This document shows, one piece after another, positions 33,431 to 45,473 of a stretch of DNA of 64,000 bases. Location of the stretch: contig NC_030851.1 of the NCBI RefSeq assembly GCF_000208745.1, forward strand, positions 36,801,240-36,865,239. The letters run 5' to 3'. The notes below the pieces were generated by a model. It searched no databases. It saw only the letters and a program-made list of their open reading frames with translations, and was not told the DNA's origin. The position numbers and the translations under genes are program-made. Every line of letters begins with the position of its first letter. Within the stretch, counting starts at the first letter, position 1. This DNA is from Theobroma cacao. Taxonomy: Eukaryota; Streptophyta; Magnoliopsida; Malvales; Malvaceae.

Positions 33431-36294
33431 TTGCAGGGAGTCCTCATATCCTTGCAATCTTTATTTTTCAAAATCATGATTTAATTAATCTCAACCTCTC
33501 ACGGCATGTTTGGTTTACGAAATGGAATAGAATAAAATAGAATAATTATTTTGTGAGAATAGAATAAGGAAAGAATAGAATATAATGGTTATTATGTTGT
33601 TTGGTTTATAGAATAAAATGGAGTAAGAATTGTTATTTTAACTTATTGTGATGTTTAGTTAGTAAGAATAGTTTTGGAAAAGTTGAGGAATAAATAATAA
33701 AATGACAAAATTAACCTTTATTATAATTTAGTAAACTAGACAATTATTCATTATTATAATTTAATTATATATTTTCTTTTTTAATCTTTTAATTTTATTT
33801 TTATTAACATTTTACAATATTAATAATCTATTATTAAATTATTAATATGATTTTTTATTTCAATTTCTTTTTATTGTCTTTATTTGTACTTTCTTTTTTT
33901 AATCTTTTAATTTCTATTTTCGTCAAAAATTTAAACATTAATAATTTATTATTAAATTATTAATATATTTTTATTTTAATTTATTTTTATTTTTTAATTT
34001 TCTATTTGTAGTTTGTAATTATTTTCAATAAATAGGGACATTTTGGTTTAATAAATTTTTGACTCTATTCCATAGTCATGGAATAGCCATTGACATGGGG
34101 AGGTGGGGAATGGCTAAACCAAGATTTTTGAAAAATAGCCATTATTTGGATTGGTTATTCCCCCACCTTAAAAACCAACCGGACAAAATAATAAAAATGA
34201 GAAAGGAATAAGAGAGGAATGGCTTAGCTATTTCCTTATACCAAATGTGATATCATGGTATTTGCTATTTCATTTTTGATGAAATAGCTTTTAAAATTGA
34301 TAGATTAAAATACCCTTTATAAGTGTGAAAAATTATAACTCTACTTATATAAAAACATTTTTTTTCTCTCTTCCTCTTCTCCTTCTGTTCCAGCTTTTAC
34401 CTTTCTCAATCTTTCTAATCTTCCACTCATCACCGAAGCGGTAGCAATGGTGACAACTTTAGGGTTAGATTTGGATCTCTTTGTCTAGATCTAATGGAGA
34501 AAACACCAAATTTGATGTCTACGGTCAGATCTAGTTATGGGAAGCGTTAGATTTGCACATCTCAATGTAATACCTCATACTTTGACATGGTGGCTAATGA
34601 AGTTTATCGGATGCCAAATGAGGTTAATTATAATGTTTAAAGGTGAGGAAATGTGAAAAGAGTATTTTAAGATAAAATATTTCACATGCGAGAAAATAAT
34701 AAAAAAAATAATAATATTTTTATCATGGAAGAATTTGAGAGATAAAAAGTGATTTGGAAGTGAATTGAGGCATAATAAGGTATTTTGGATATCAAGGAGA
34801 CAAGTGAAAAATTTTGAAATAAAATAATATTAAAATATTAATATTTTATTCATTGTTGAAATTTTTCATGAAGGAGTATACGGTTAATCTAAATGGGGGA
34901 GAGGAAGAACAAGAAAATTTCAGAGAAAAATGAAGCTAATGGGGCTCACGTGTTATTAAATAAAACTAACACAAGAAAAATTTATATTTTAAATATTATG
35001 AAGACGCCGCGTTGGAGTTCAAGTTTTATATTTCGTTTGTTCATGTGTGAAAGAAGATAATAGAAGGAAATTGAAGTTAAAAGAGTGTTGGGATGACTAA
35101 ATTAAAAAGGGAAGAAACTTAGAGAGTAAAACGGTAATTTTACATAAAGTTTGGTCTCAAGAAGCTTTGACTCTCATCTTTATCAGCCATGACCGTCCTT
35201 ATCTCCTCCAGCAAGATATTTTCTTCTTCTTCTTGAAGCTTCCAACGCCATTTTCATTTCAAGTTCATGAAAATCAAATTTTTTCATGTGATTTCTCTCG
35301 TTTCTTTCCATTTCCTTTCTTTTCTTACTTCTTTCTTCTCCAAACTTCTTGGGCACTAAACCTGCAGCTTCTAACCCCAATTTCTAGCACATCTAAACCT
35401 TAAGAGAAGAAGAAAGAAAAAGAAAGAAAGGAAGAAAAGCTTGGTTTTGTAATTCTAGCAAGCTAAGGTAAGGATTTTTGTGTTTTAAGCTCATGTTTAG
35501 TTAAATTTTTAGAGAAATAATGTGTGAATCATTTTGGCAGCTTGATGATTAGAATGTTTTGAAAGGAATATTAGAGTGCAAGTACGAGTCAAGCAACCAT
35601 AAAGTAAAGACAAATGATATTTTAAGTGTAGTTGAGGAATCTTGAGAAAATGGGTATTATTGTGTGTTTTTTAAGTGGCATATTGTGAGAAATTGTGATT
35701 GTTGTGGAAAGGATGGTTGAATTTGATAAATATCCTTAGAAAAGATTAATACATGTGTTAGAGTCATAAACAAGTTTCCGATAATCATAATTTAAAGAAT
35801 TACGCAAGTAAGGGATAAAAGCAACTTTGGTAAAAATTGTGTCAAGATAAGTTAAGTTGTATAAGGATTCGTGATTGAATGAAAAAGGGTAGTATAAATG
35901 ATGTACGCTAAAGATATTGAATTGGGATTGTTGCTAGGAAGTGCAACAGTAAAGGTAGCGTACTGTGGTGGTGTGTCGGGGGAAATAACGAACGATCGGC
36001 AAGTAGGAATAGCTAGATACGCCTCCGAACAAATAACGATGTAATATCCCGCTATCGTAAAGTAAGTGAACTTGTATTGAAAATATTTTGAGAAATGTAT
36101 TGGTATTTGGACGAAGCGTGTGAATGATTTTTATTTGGATATTCCTTCAAAATTATGCATGGGAACAAGCCTTTATTAAAACGTTTTAAGTTGTGAGTGT
36201 GCAATATGATGAATCCTTGCTCCTTATATGATGTTGATGTAAATATATATGTTGTGTGTTAATAGTTAATATTGTGTAATAAATATAATCGTAC

Positions 36295-36575
36295 GTGTGC
36301 GCGATGTGGGGGATGCATATGCCGGTGATGACGAGGTGCAGAAGTGTGGATAATGATATTGAAGTGTGCAAGTAGGGAGTGCACATGATGATATTGAAGT
36401 GTGCGAGTAGGGAGTGCACACGATGATATAGAAATGTGCGAGTAGGGAATGCACATGATAATATATAGTGTGCGCGATGTGGGGGTGCACACGATGACTC
36501 CAGCTATGTGCGCTATGTGGGAGTGCACACGATGACTCCAACTATGTGCACTATGTGAGGGTTGCACATGAGCTG
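36295..36575 (+). repeat. GTGTGCG-GGGAGTGCACACGATGA minisatellite in the LTR
   Basis: About six degenerate units of roughly 38-48 bp contain GTGTGCGAGTAGGGAGTGCA, then CACGATGATAT, with later units reading GCGATGTGGGGGTGCACACG and GATGACTCCA. The antisense ORFs across this tract (36186-36672) are rich in Ser/His/Thr repeats because of it and are not genes. Confidence 0.8.
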
Positions 36576-36719
36576 GTGAGGCGGTGGTGGTATTCGTGTT
36601 ATATATATTTATATATACATATGCAATAGAAAGTTTATGAGTATAATGTGTGGTTTGTAATATATGTTGCATCCTATATGTTGAACCTTGAAAAATTACT
36701 AAGTGTTTCCGAATTGATG

Positions 36720-37020
36720 TTCATTGCAGCAAAAATGGTTTTTCGTTGCAACAAGAATTCTTTTGACTTAATTGCTTTGTTTCTTGTTGCAGTGAAATTG
36801 CATTCTCGTTGCGGCGAGAAATTCTCGAGTGCTGGGGGCTTGCAACAACCTTGGAGTTCGCTGCAGCGAGAATTCATTCTCGCTGCAGTGAGTTGCTCAC
36901 GGTGGTTTTCACTGTAGCGAGAATGAATCTCACTGCAATGAGAAACTCTCGGGTTTGGCTTAGAAACCTGTGCTCTGAATTTCGCTACAGCAAGAATGCC
37001 TCTTCGCTGCAACGAGAATC
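36720..37020 (+). repeat. CTGCAGCGAGAA near-palindrome cluster in the LTR
   Basis: At least eight variants of TTCTCGCTGCAGCGAGAA (for example TTCGCTGCAGCGAGAATTC, TCTCGCTGCAGTGAG, CACTGTAGCGAGAATG) occur at intervals of about 30-60 bp on both strands of the LTR's 3' part. Short ORFs here come from the repeat. Confidence 0.8.
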
Positions 37021-38134
37021 TTTTGGTCATGTTTACCTTGTTTATATCCTGCTATGATTTTCACTCATTTATCTTCATGGTTGATCTTGGGTTTTTCAAC
37101 ACTAAGAGACGACTAATCAAAGTTTTGAAATAAGGGGTTTCAACAAGAAATTAAGTTAAATTGCATGGTTTTAGCAAAAGTGCATCGTGATTTTAAAACT
37201 TTCCATATCAAATGTTTGTTCCTTTCTTATGTTCACTCATTGGGTTTATACTCATGTTTTTAAACTTCATGTTTTCAGATTCGGAGGCAGTTGGGACCTA
37301 AATTGAGTTTCCACGTATTCTCGTATTTTTGGTAGGTACTATAGCATCTCAGTAGCGGTACCTTCACTTAAAGTCACTTCACTGACGGTTGAGAGTCTTT
37401 TGTCTGTGTACACGTATATGTAATGTAAACTACTAGGAGTCATGTTATAAATGAAGTATGTATATGTTGGATTGATGATGATGCCCTTATGAGACGATAA
37501 TGAATGACAGTAGTTTGAGATAATATAAATATGAATATTCGATTGCTATAAATATTACTGAAACATTCATCGTTGAGAATTACAACACATGGTTTTAAAG
37601 ATGATGGATGGAATGAGGAATATGATCCCATAAAAAAGCTTGCTTGGGCCTAGTGGGCTATGCCCATTGAGCCCATGTGCCGGTCATGGCTCGAGATTTG
37701 GGCTGTGATACTCAACTAGATCCTTATGGTCGAAATTTGGCACTCCATTACCAAACCTAATTGTGGGAAATGTTGATTTAATAACTTAGTGGCTAGATTT
37801 AACCACAAAGAGTGCTAAATTGATGCATCGTTATGTCGACCATATCTCTAGTGGTAGGTCAAAGGAAAAGAAAGAAAAATAAAAAAAAGATAATTTAAAA
37901 TAAAAAGTTTTTTATTATAAATTATTAAAAATTACTAATTTTAAATTAAAAATTAATTAAAATTATTAATATTTTAATCATAATAATATTTATATATGAA
38001 TAAAATATTAATTTTTAAAATATTAATAATTAAATTATAAATAAAAATATTAATATTTAAATGATCTATTCTTAATATTTAAATAATTAAATAAATATTA
38101 TAATAAAAATATTCTCTTTTATCACTTTTTGTTT

Positions 38135-38139
38135 NNNNN
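38135..38139. other. Assembly gap (5 N) with duplicated flanks
   Basis: Five N interrupt an AT-rich tract. The about 100 bases before the gap (38035-38134) are nearly repeated after it (38200-38300), including AAATGATCTATTCTTAATAT and a TATCACTTTTTGTTT-like end. The join may hide a collapsed or falsely duplicated repeat. Confidence 0.95.
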
Positions 38140-38725
38140 TAATAATATTTAAATAATATAAAATATTAAATTTTTTAAAATATTAATAATAAATTATAAA
38201 TAAAAATATTAATATTTAAATGATCTATTCTTAATATTTTAAATAAATTTAAATAAATATTATAATAAAAAATATTTCTCTTTTTATCACTTTTTTTTGT
38301 TTTTTTAAAATTATTTTTACTAGACATTGTAATAAATCATAGTAGCCATTCTTACCTTATTTCATTTCTTCAACCAAACTAAATAATAACATTTTTAATT
38401 AATTTTTACTTTATTCTATTAATATAGAATGACTATTTTATTCTATTCCATTCTATTTTACAAACCAAATGTGTAGCTTTTTATTAGACTAGGGTTAATT
38501 TTTCGTACTTATAAAAAACATTTTTGTCTTATTAATTTTAGAGACTATTCCATCAAGAATGAAATAACAAATACCATGGGAGGTTGGGATCAGCTAAATC
38601 GTGATTTTGAAGAATAGAGATTGTAAGGAAATGGTTATTGCTTGGAACATTTAACAACTAAATGAAGGAACAAATGTGAATAGAGGGGAACGACTTAATC
38701 ATTTTCCCAACTAAACATGTACTTC

Positions 38726-39837
38726 GATAAATCCTTTTTTACACTTTTTGTTTTGTTTTACCAAAGCCCGTCAATATTGAATTATGTAAAAAGAAGTAAT
38801 TTTTTTTTTGTTATTTAAATAAATATATATGAGATAAATTTTGTATTTTTTATTTATGTGAGATTCATGACATTTTTTACTCAAAAGGAATAGAGATTCA
38901 CTTTCTATTTTGAGTTTACTACTTTTCATGGAATGTTACACATTAATAAAGATTTAGTAAATTCTGATGTCAATTTATCACAGATTTGTACTTTTAACTC
39001 ACTAGTTTCTGTTAAATAGATATGAATCAATCAAGTTAAGGGCGATTAAAAAGAAAAATAGTCGTTTATTTTTATTGATACATAAAAACTGTAAATCTAA
39101 ACCTAAAGTCTTCTGCAGTTGTTCAATTTTTGTTTTAAAAAATTAATTTATAACTATATGAAGTGATAGACATTTCACGGGTGATTGACATGTGTCCAAC
39201 AAAAGAACACAGTTGAAGATGTTTAGAATTTTAATAAAGCAGTTTGGATTTTTCAAAAATAATTTTAAGGTCATTTTTTCACATTTTAATATATCTTATT
39301 TTATTTTGAGAGGATATTAAGGAATTGAAAAAGGGAAGAAGGGGCCGAAAGAGAGTATAGGGAGTAAAGAGCAGAAACAAGACAAAAAAATACAATAGAA
39401 AAATTAAAAATAATTTAAATGGGTTATGAACTTTTGGACTTCGATAAGAAAATATAGTTTTGTTTACAAATAATGAAAGTTTGCTCGGATAAAATATCTT
39501 TGACTTCAGTAATTTTTTTTAACTATTTTCAATTCAAGGAATATATAATTAATAATAATTTAAGAAAAAAATATTACCATTAATTATGGACTGCCTTTTT
39601 TAAGATTTTATTTGGTTGATATTTTTGTTTTTTATTTTTTCCTTCTTATTCATTTTTATCAAAATAACTAAAAATAAATAATAAAATCATAAATAAACCA
39701 AATAAAATTCAAGTAATTGCACTCGAGTATTTGTCTCATTAGTTGGTACATAATCTCTTTACTTAAAGAGTAAAGTTTGAATCTCCTCTCTCAATTATTA
39801 AAAAAGAACCTAAGTAATTAATTTTTTTCAAACTAAA
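38726..39837. other. AT-rich intergenic sequence
   Basis: No gene, RNA or clear repeat family was recognised. 39300-39400 is purine-rich. Confidence 0.5.
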
Positions 39838-41085
39838 TGTCCGTTTGTTTTGGCTGAAAATATTTTTTAAAAAATATTTTCAAAACTCGGTCGTGTTTGT
39901 TAACTTAAAAATATTTTCATTTGGTAAAAAGTTTTACCGGTCAACGAGAAAAAGGCCTATTTACCTCGTAAATTATCTTACGCTCTCAAGCAGTGTAAGA
40001 CAATTTCCTCTGGTTGAAAAAACAAAGCCTCCTGCACCAAGACTTCCAATCCCTTCTTTGCCATCCCTTCCTCGACCTTCGGTTTCCTCCATAGACGACA
40101 TGGTTAGCTTCATCCGACGGCCTTTTTCTTCTCTCAATAGCCATGTATGCACTGCCCCCATTCTCCCTCAAAATTGGAAATAAATCTCTCATTTCTTCAC
40201 ACTTTCTCTTGAGTATTTTTCATAAGATCTTCTATTTTTCATATTCTTCAAAGATCTCTTAGGTCCTTGTCTTCTTCTTACCCCAGTTTGTGTTGCACCG
40301 CCACTTGCTATCTTTGTTTCCCTTTGACCTTCTAGCTTCGATTTTCCATATAATTTGGATATTAACCCATTTGGCTTGGTTGTTGGTTCATGTGATCTAT
40401 GACTGATGATGTAGATGGATTGCAACTCAAAGCCCAAGAGTTCTAGGACCTAGGTTTTTGTCCTTGGATCTTTGCTCTTTTTCTAATAAAAAAAAATGTG
40501 GTGGTGATATTATTCAAGACTTTTGATTGTCAATGTTGTTAGCCCAATAGTTAGATAATAAAGAATTAGTGATCTTTGAGGGTTACTTCTTCTCCTCTGG
40601 TGGCCAATCATCTTGGGTAGTTTTCCTTTAGTTGAACTAAGGAAATTGAGGTTAAGGCATTAGTTCTAATTGTACCATTTTTTATTTTACTGTGATATAA
40701 AATAATACCAGGTGAAAAATAATGCAATAAGTAGTAGGATTCTATTATTATCTTTAAACTGATGCATAGTTTTAACAAACAAGGGTTTTGTGGCTTTAAA
40801 CTAGAATTTGAAGTTTGTGAAATCTATAGAGTAGACTAAGTAGCTTTACACTCTAGAAGCTATTTTTTACAGCAAACTCACCTTCAAATTTATAAGAAAA
40901 GTTGAAGATTATAAAATATTTATAATTTAAGTGATGGTGAAAAATATTTTTCACGAGATCATCCAAATAATAAAAAATATTTTTTATAATTCATTCAAAT
41001 AATAAAAAATATTAAATTCTTTTATAAAATATTTTATATAAAATTTTTTTTCTTAAGCTATTTTACAATTACCAAACAGATCCCA
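39838..41085. mobile_element. Short non-autonomous DNA element
   Basis: The left end, TGTCCGTTTGTTTTGGCTGA, then repeated AAAATATTTT, pairs loosely with the right end, where AAAATATTTTT repeats precede ACAATTACCAAACAGATCC (inward: GGATCTGTTTGGTAATTGT). The TTTGG-containing termini and subterminal AAAATATTTTTC motifs suggest a MITE of about 1.25 kb. The pyrimidine-rich ORF at 39845-40183 is not gene-like. The superfamily is unknown. Confidence 0.45.
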
Positions 41086-42031
41086 AGTAAAACACTTTTG
41101 GATCTTTAATTTGGTGAAACAAAAAAGATAAATATAAGGTAGAATAAAAAGGAAAAAATTTTAAATTAATATGAAGTTTATAGATCTTTATTTATTTTTT
41201 TTTAGAATTTTATTTATTTGTGAATATTTATAATTTACTCATCAAATATAAAATCATGTATTACACGTGTTAATAGATTTGTTTCTCGTGATTTTTTTAA
41301 ATTAAACGAATTTAATTATCACCATTATATATTAAAAAATCATAAGACTGTAGAAAATACTAAAATCTTAACAAAAAATTTAAAGTTTTAAATTCCAAAC
41401 ATTTCAAAAAATTTGGTAATTGGTAAAATATTAAATTCATTTAAATAAAAAATTAATAATAATAATTATTGTATAATTGGTAAAACATTTCTCCTATAAT
41501 TCCTAATTTGAGATTTAAATCAAATTTAAAATTAAAAAAAAAAGAAAAAAAAAGGAAAGTAAGATGTGTGTGAAGTAAAAGCGATGAGACCAGTTAGAAA
41601 GAAGCACGTGTAGAACAGAAGGAGTTGGAGCGTGGTCGGGTCGGGCAGACAGAACACAAAAAAAGAACACATAACTCAAAAACATATATATATATATATA
41701 TTATTGTACAATTTAACACATAAATAACACATCACCACTCATCTTACATCTAATACCTCCTTTCTCTCTCTCCCCTTTATTTCTCTCCTCTCCTACTTAT
41801 TTATTTTCTCTTCTCTTTTTCATTTTAGCTTGGCCTTTTTTTTTAATTTTCCTTCCTTCAACCCCAGCCTCAGCCCAAATCTCTGCCCTGGCGGCTCCTG
41901 CTTCTCCCCCTCCTCGCCCTACATACTAATCTTAAATCTTTCTCTTTCTCTTTCTGTCTTTAAAAGTTTCGATCTGATAAAGAAGGATTTTTTTTTTTTG
42001 GGATTTTGATAATATTATTAAAGAACCCGTC
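41086..42031 (+). promoter_or_regulatory. Upstream region of the CCCH zinc-finger gene
   Basis: A (TA)n tract at about 41684-41702 could serve as a TATA-like element. A strongly CT-rich leader (41758-41970) follows, typical of plant 5' UTRs. There is no conserved upstream ORF; the antisense Cys-rich ORF at 41932-42168 is the shadow of the CAA/CAG tract. Confidence 0.4.
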
Positions 42032-45000
42032 ATGGTAGCGGCTACGCAACAACAACAACAACAACAACTGCAGCAGCAGCAACAGCAACAACAGAAACAG
42101 GCGGCGGCGGCGGCGGTGGCGGGGGCTACAAAAACATCGGCGGAGGAAGAGGCTTTGAAGAGGAACACCGATTGCGTTTACTTTCTTGCTTCTCCTTTGA
42201 CCTGCAAAAAGGTTCCTTTTTTTTTTCTTCTTAGGGTTTTAGAGTTTCAACAAGATCTTGTTCCTCCGGGGATCTTGCTTTGATACTTTAATTAGGGTTT
42301 CAGATTTAACCTTTCGCTTTCCTCTTTTGAATGGCTCTTTGTTTAGTTGTTTAGTTATTTGAATGAAAAAGGTTAATATTAATTGGAAGAGTGATTTCTT
42401 TTTTGGAGCAGTTCAATGGCTAGATCTTGCTAGTTTTATCTTTAGTTTTTTAGTGGTAAAACCCTAGTCAATCTTTCTCTTGATGTTCCATTTAGATATA
42501 GAAAAAAAACGATTGCTTTTGCTGAGAAAGGTTTGCTGTTAAATGTGTATTTATTTTCAGAACTATTGTTAGTCTTGAGACATTGATGTTGTAGCAGGTT
42601 GTGTATGATCTGACCCTGTTACAACTTTAAGGTATTGGTGTAAAAGACGGGAAAAGAACTTAAAAGGATATCAATATATACACTAGGCAACACTGATGTT
42701 CCTTTCAAAAGATTCATTTTAAGGGTAAAAAAATAGTATCAGTAGAATTTGGTGTTTCCATTGCTTTGCAATCTATGGTGCCATGTTTGAGATTATGTGT
42801 AGTTGCATCATATCTGTTACCTTCATTTCAATGACTGCAGCTTTTGTCTTCCTATTGTAGTTTCACTTTTAAATACTATATCTTGTTTGTTTCCGTTGTT
42901 TTTGAATTCCTTTATTAGAAATTGGTTTTGTGAAGTTGCTGTATACAACAGTTGATGGTTAATACAGAAAGGAAGAAGTATCCTTGTTAACTATTATTTA
43001 TGAAACTTTTTTGCATCGTGTTGTTTACAAGAACCAATTTGTTTCTAACGGCATGGAGTCGTGTTATGATTTGTTCATGCATTCAAAGATGCAGTGGGCA
43101 TATCGTATTTACTGCAATGCGCTTTTTGTTCATTACTGGTCGTTGGATTTTGTAACTAAAATTTCTTTTCTTTTTTCCATGTCTATAGGGAAGTGAATGT
43201 GAGTATCGTCATAGCGAATATGCCCGGGTTAATCCAAGGGATTGTTATTTCTGGTTGAATGGTAATTGCTTGAACCCGAAATGTGGATTTCGGCACCCTG
43301 TAAGTTTCTTCTCTTCTCTTGCACCAACAATATAATACATGTGCTATGCTAGTCTTGCAATTTCTTATAGGGAGTTTTATTTCAAGCCCATTGCAAGTTT
43401 TGAAAGTGAAGTTTGACAAATTGTGGACAATCAAATTAAAATACTTGCTAAGAATTTTTGTACATGCTCTTGGTAACATATGTTGTCCTAATTTACTTGT
43501 GTTAATCTGATTGTGTCTTTCAGCCCCTTGATGGCTTGTTGGGAACGCAAGTAGCAGCTTCAGCTGGTTCTTCCATTTCTTCATCACAGATGGCAGCAAC
43601 ACCAACAGCTGCTGCTCATACGCTTTACAACCAGGGTGCTTCTTACAATTCCAGTAAACAAGCAGTGCCATGTATTTTCTTCCAAAAGGGGCTTTGCTTA
43701 AAAGGTGATAGATGTGCTTTTTTGCATGGTCCAACTGCAAATAATAAAGCCCCACAGCCAGCAGCGGCTACTCCTGCTACTGAGCCTCATTCTTTGAAGA
43801 AGGCTTTTGGTGCCCTTGAAACGTCTCAGTTGCAGAAGTTTCCCCCAAGTAATGTCTCAAAGACAGTTGGAGTATCTCTTGAAGGTAAACCTGCTCCGAA
43901 AGTTGAAGCTGTTTCTGCTAGGACTGGTGCTGGAATTGAGAGAAGCGTGCCATGTCCAGCAGGCTCAGATGAGGAACTTCCTCGACACAAAGGAGCAAAT
44001 ATTACTCAAGTTGTTAATGGTGGCTCTGTGGGTCGTTCCAATCGCTTGCATCAGGCCCATGCATCAGTTGAACAGAGTTTTCATGCTGGTAAGGACACTG
44101 ATGAATTTTTGAGGGAGTCTTCTCCTGGTTTTGATGTTCTTGTGGATGATGAGCTTAGAGATTCTGATTTCTACCATGGCGAAGATCAATATGGAGGTAC
44201 GAGAGGACATGAGGGACGGAATGCGAATGAATATGACATCGGTCGCTCTGCTAATTATGATGCCATGGCTGATGTTGATCGAGAAATGTTTCGTGATGCA
44301 CGAGGCTATGATTCATTTGACCATGTGCAAGGGCATTATGGTTGGGACCAACAGAGGGCTTCATCTGAGAGGATATCTCTGGGCCCATCTACTCTGGAAA
44401 GAAGGGGTTACTCAGTAGTTGATAGTCCTGATCACGTTGAGGAGTCGGATCTAAGATATCATTTATCTAAGCATAGGAGGTTTAATGGCCTGAGGTCTGT
44501 TGTCAGTCATGATCATGCCTTCGAAAACCATGAAGAGGAGCGAAATTACCGGGGTTCTCTTGGAGACTCTCACCATCTACCTGGCCATGAGAGTTCCCTT
44601 AGTAGTCGTCTTCGGGGTAGAATAAAGCTTCCAGGGAGATCTCTTGTCAATGGGACCGATTTGCATTCTGAAAGAGAGATAGAACGGGGACGAAATTGGG
44701 GCCAACTCTCACCGGGAAAGCCACAAGCCTCTTCCCACCAGGGCAGGCTCCGTGACAGAATAAAAGGAAGGGTGGAAGGGGAATACAACAATAAAGAAGG
44801 TCGAAATTTTAGGGGTCCAAGGACTAGAAGAGATATAATGGATGAGAGCAATGCTAATTTTGCTGGTCCAAAAAGTCTTGCAGAGCTGAAAGTTGGGAAG
44901 AATACTGAGAATAAGGAACAGCAATCTCTTGGAAAGCGAAAGAACATAGAGGAATATCAACAAACTGAAGGTGATCTTTCATTTGAAGGGCCAATGCCTT

Positions 45001-45473
45001 TGAGTGAGATTCTGAAGAGAAAAAGACAATCTGGAGCTGCAGCTTCTGGGAGTGGTATAGCACCTGTAAATAAAGAAGACATTAACCAGAAACAAAGCAA
45101 GGAAAGCTTGATTGGTAGCTCCACTAACACAGTAGTATCACCAACACTGGAAGAGGCCAACAAAAAGGAAGAATCCAAGTCCACAATTGCAGAGAGTGGA
45201 AAAATGGAAATTGTGCATGGTGAATCTTCTCAACTACGCAATGCAAGTAAGCATGAGGCTGAGGATGGGATGATTGGGGATGAGAGGATGGAAGATCATG
45301 AGCTCGAGGCAGACGACCAGAGGGATGGAGATTATTATTATGAGCAGGGTGATGAAGGGGACTATAACTACGAGGAGGGTGAAAACGTGGACCCTGAAGA
45401 GGAATACATAGAGGAGGAAGATGGTGAGGATGGTGATGACTTTGAAAAGAAGCTTGGCGTCATGTTTTCATGA
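42032..45473 (+). CDS. C3H17: CCCH zinc finger protein, C3H17 type, three fingers
   Basis: Likely orthologue of Arabidopsis C3H17 (At2g02160), reported as a nuclear transcriptional activator affecting growth, flowering and seed traits. Exons 42032-42211, 43189-43299 and 43524-45473 have GT-AG borders and give 746 residues. Fingers: C48-X9-C58-X5-C64-X3-H68 (split by intron 1), C79-X7-C87-X4-C92-X3-H96, C147-X7-C155-X5-C161-X3-H165. Residues 6-23 are almost all Gln, followed by an Ala run. The middle is charged and low in structure, with RGR- and GRxR-like basic stretches (GRIKLPGRS, GRLRDRIKGRVEGE). The C-terminus is highly acidic (DPEEEYIEEEDGEDGDDFEK) and ends KLGVMFS. The ATG is the first after the CT-rich leader. 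It is intact, and the PPR gene follows 1.4 kb downstream. Confidence 0.9.

Larger units (their letters stand above)
34566..37710 (+). mobile_element. Solo LTR of a Ty3/gypsy-type retrotransposon (3145 bp)
   Basis: It starts TGTAATACCTCATAC and ends TTGGGCTGTGATA. It is flanked by a perfect 5-bp duplication CTCAA at 34561-34565 and 37711-37715. TGTAATACC starts and GTGACA-like ends are common in Tekay/Del-type chromovirus LTRs; here the last dinucleotide is TA instead of CA. No gag, pol, primer-binding site or second LTR exists, so this is a recombination remnant. 35160-35470 looks like a transcribed leader ending in a GTAAGG donor-like site. Internal minisatellites occupy 36295-36575 and 36720-37020. 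Confidence 0.8.
33500..38725 (-). mobile_element. Nest of family A elements, inverted copy II, split by a solo LTR
   Basis: The outer borders match as inverted repeats: GTTTGGTTTACGAAATGGAA at about 33516 pairs with the reverse complement of TTCTATTTTACAAACCAAAT at about 38449-38468. The segment at 38600-38725 is the reverse complement of 33360-33430. Copy II continues across the solo LTR: 37716-37860 on the right and 34080-34560 on the left are one interrupted unit. AT-rich spacers contain an assembly gap. Exact element ends are uncertain because several copies overlap. Confidence 0.5.

Noticed and set aside
36186..36672. Overlapping antisense ORFs rich in Ser, His and Thr
   Set aside because: They read through the LTR minisatellite; open frames come from the repeat unit and match no family.
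41932..42168. Antisense ORF with a long Cys run
   Set aside because: It is the complement of the CAA/CAG and GCG tract of the CCCH gene.
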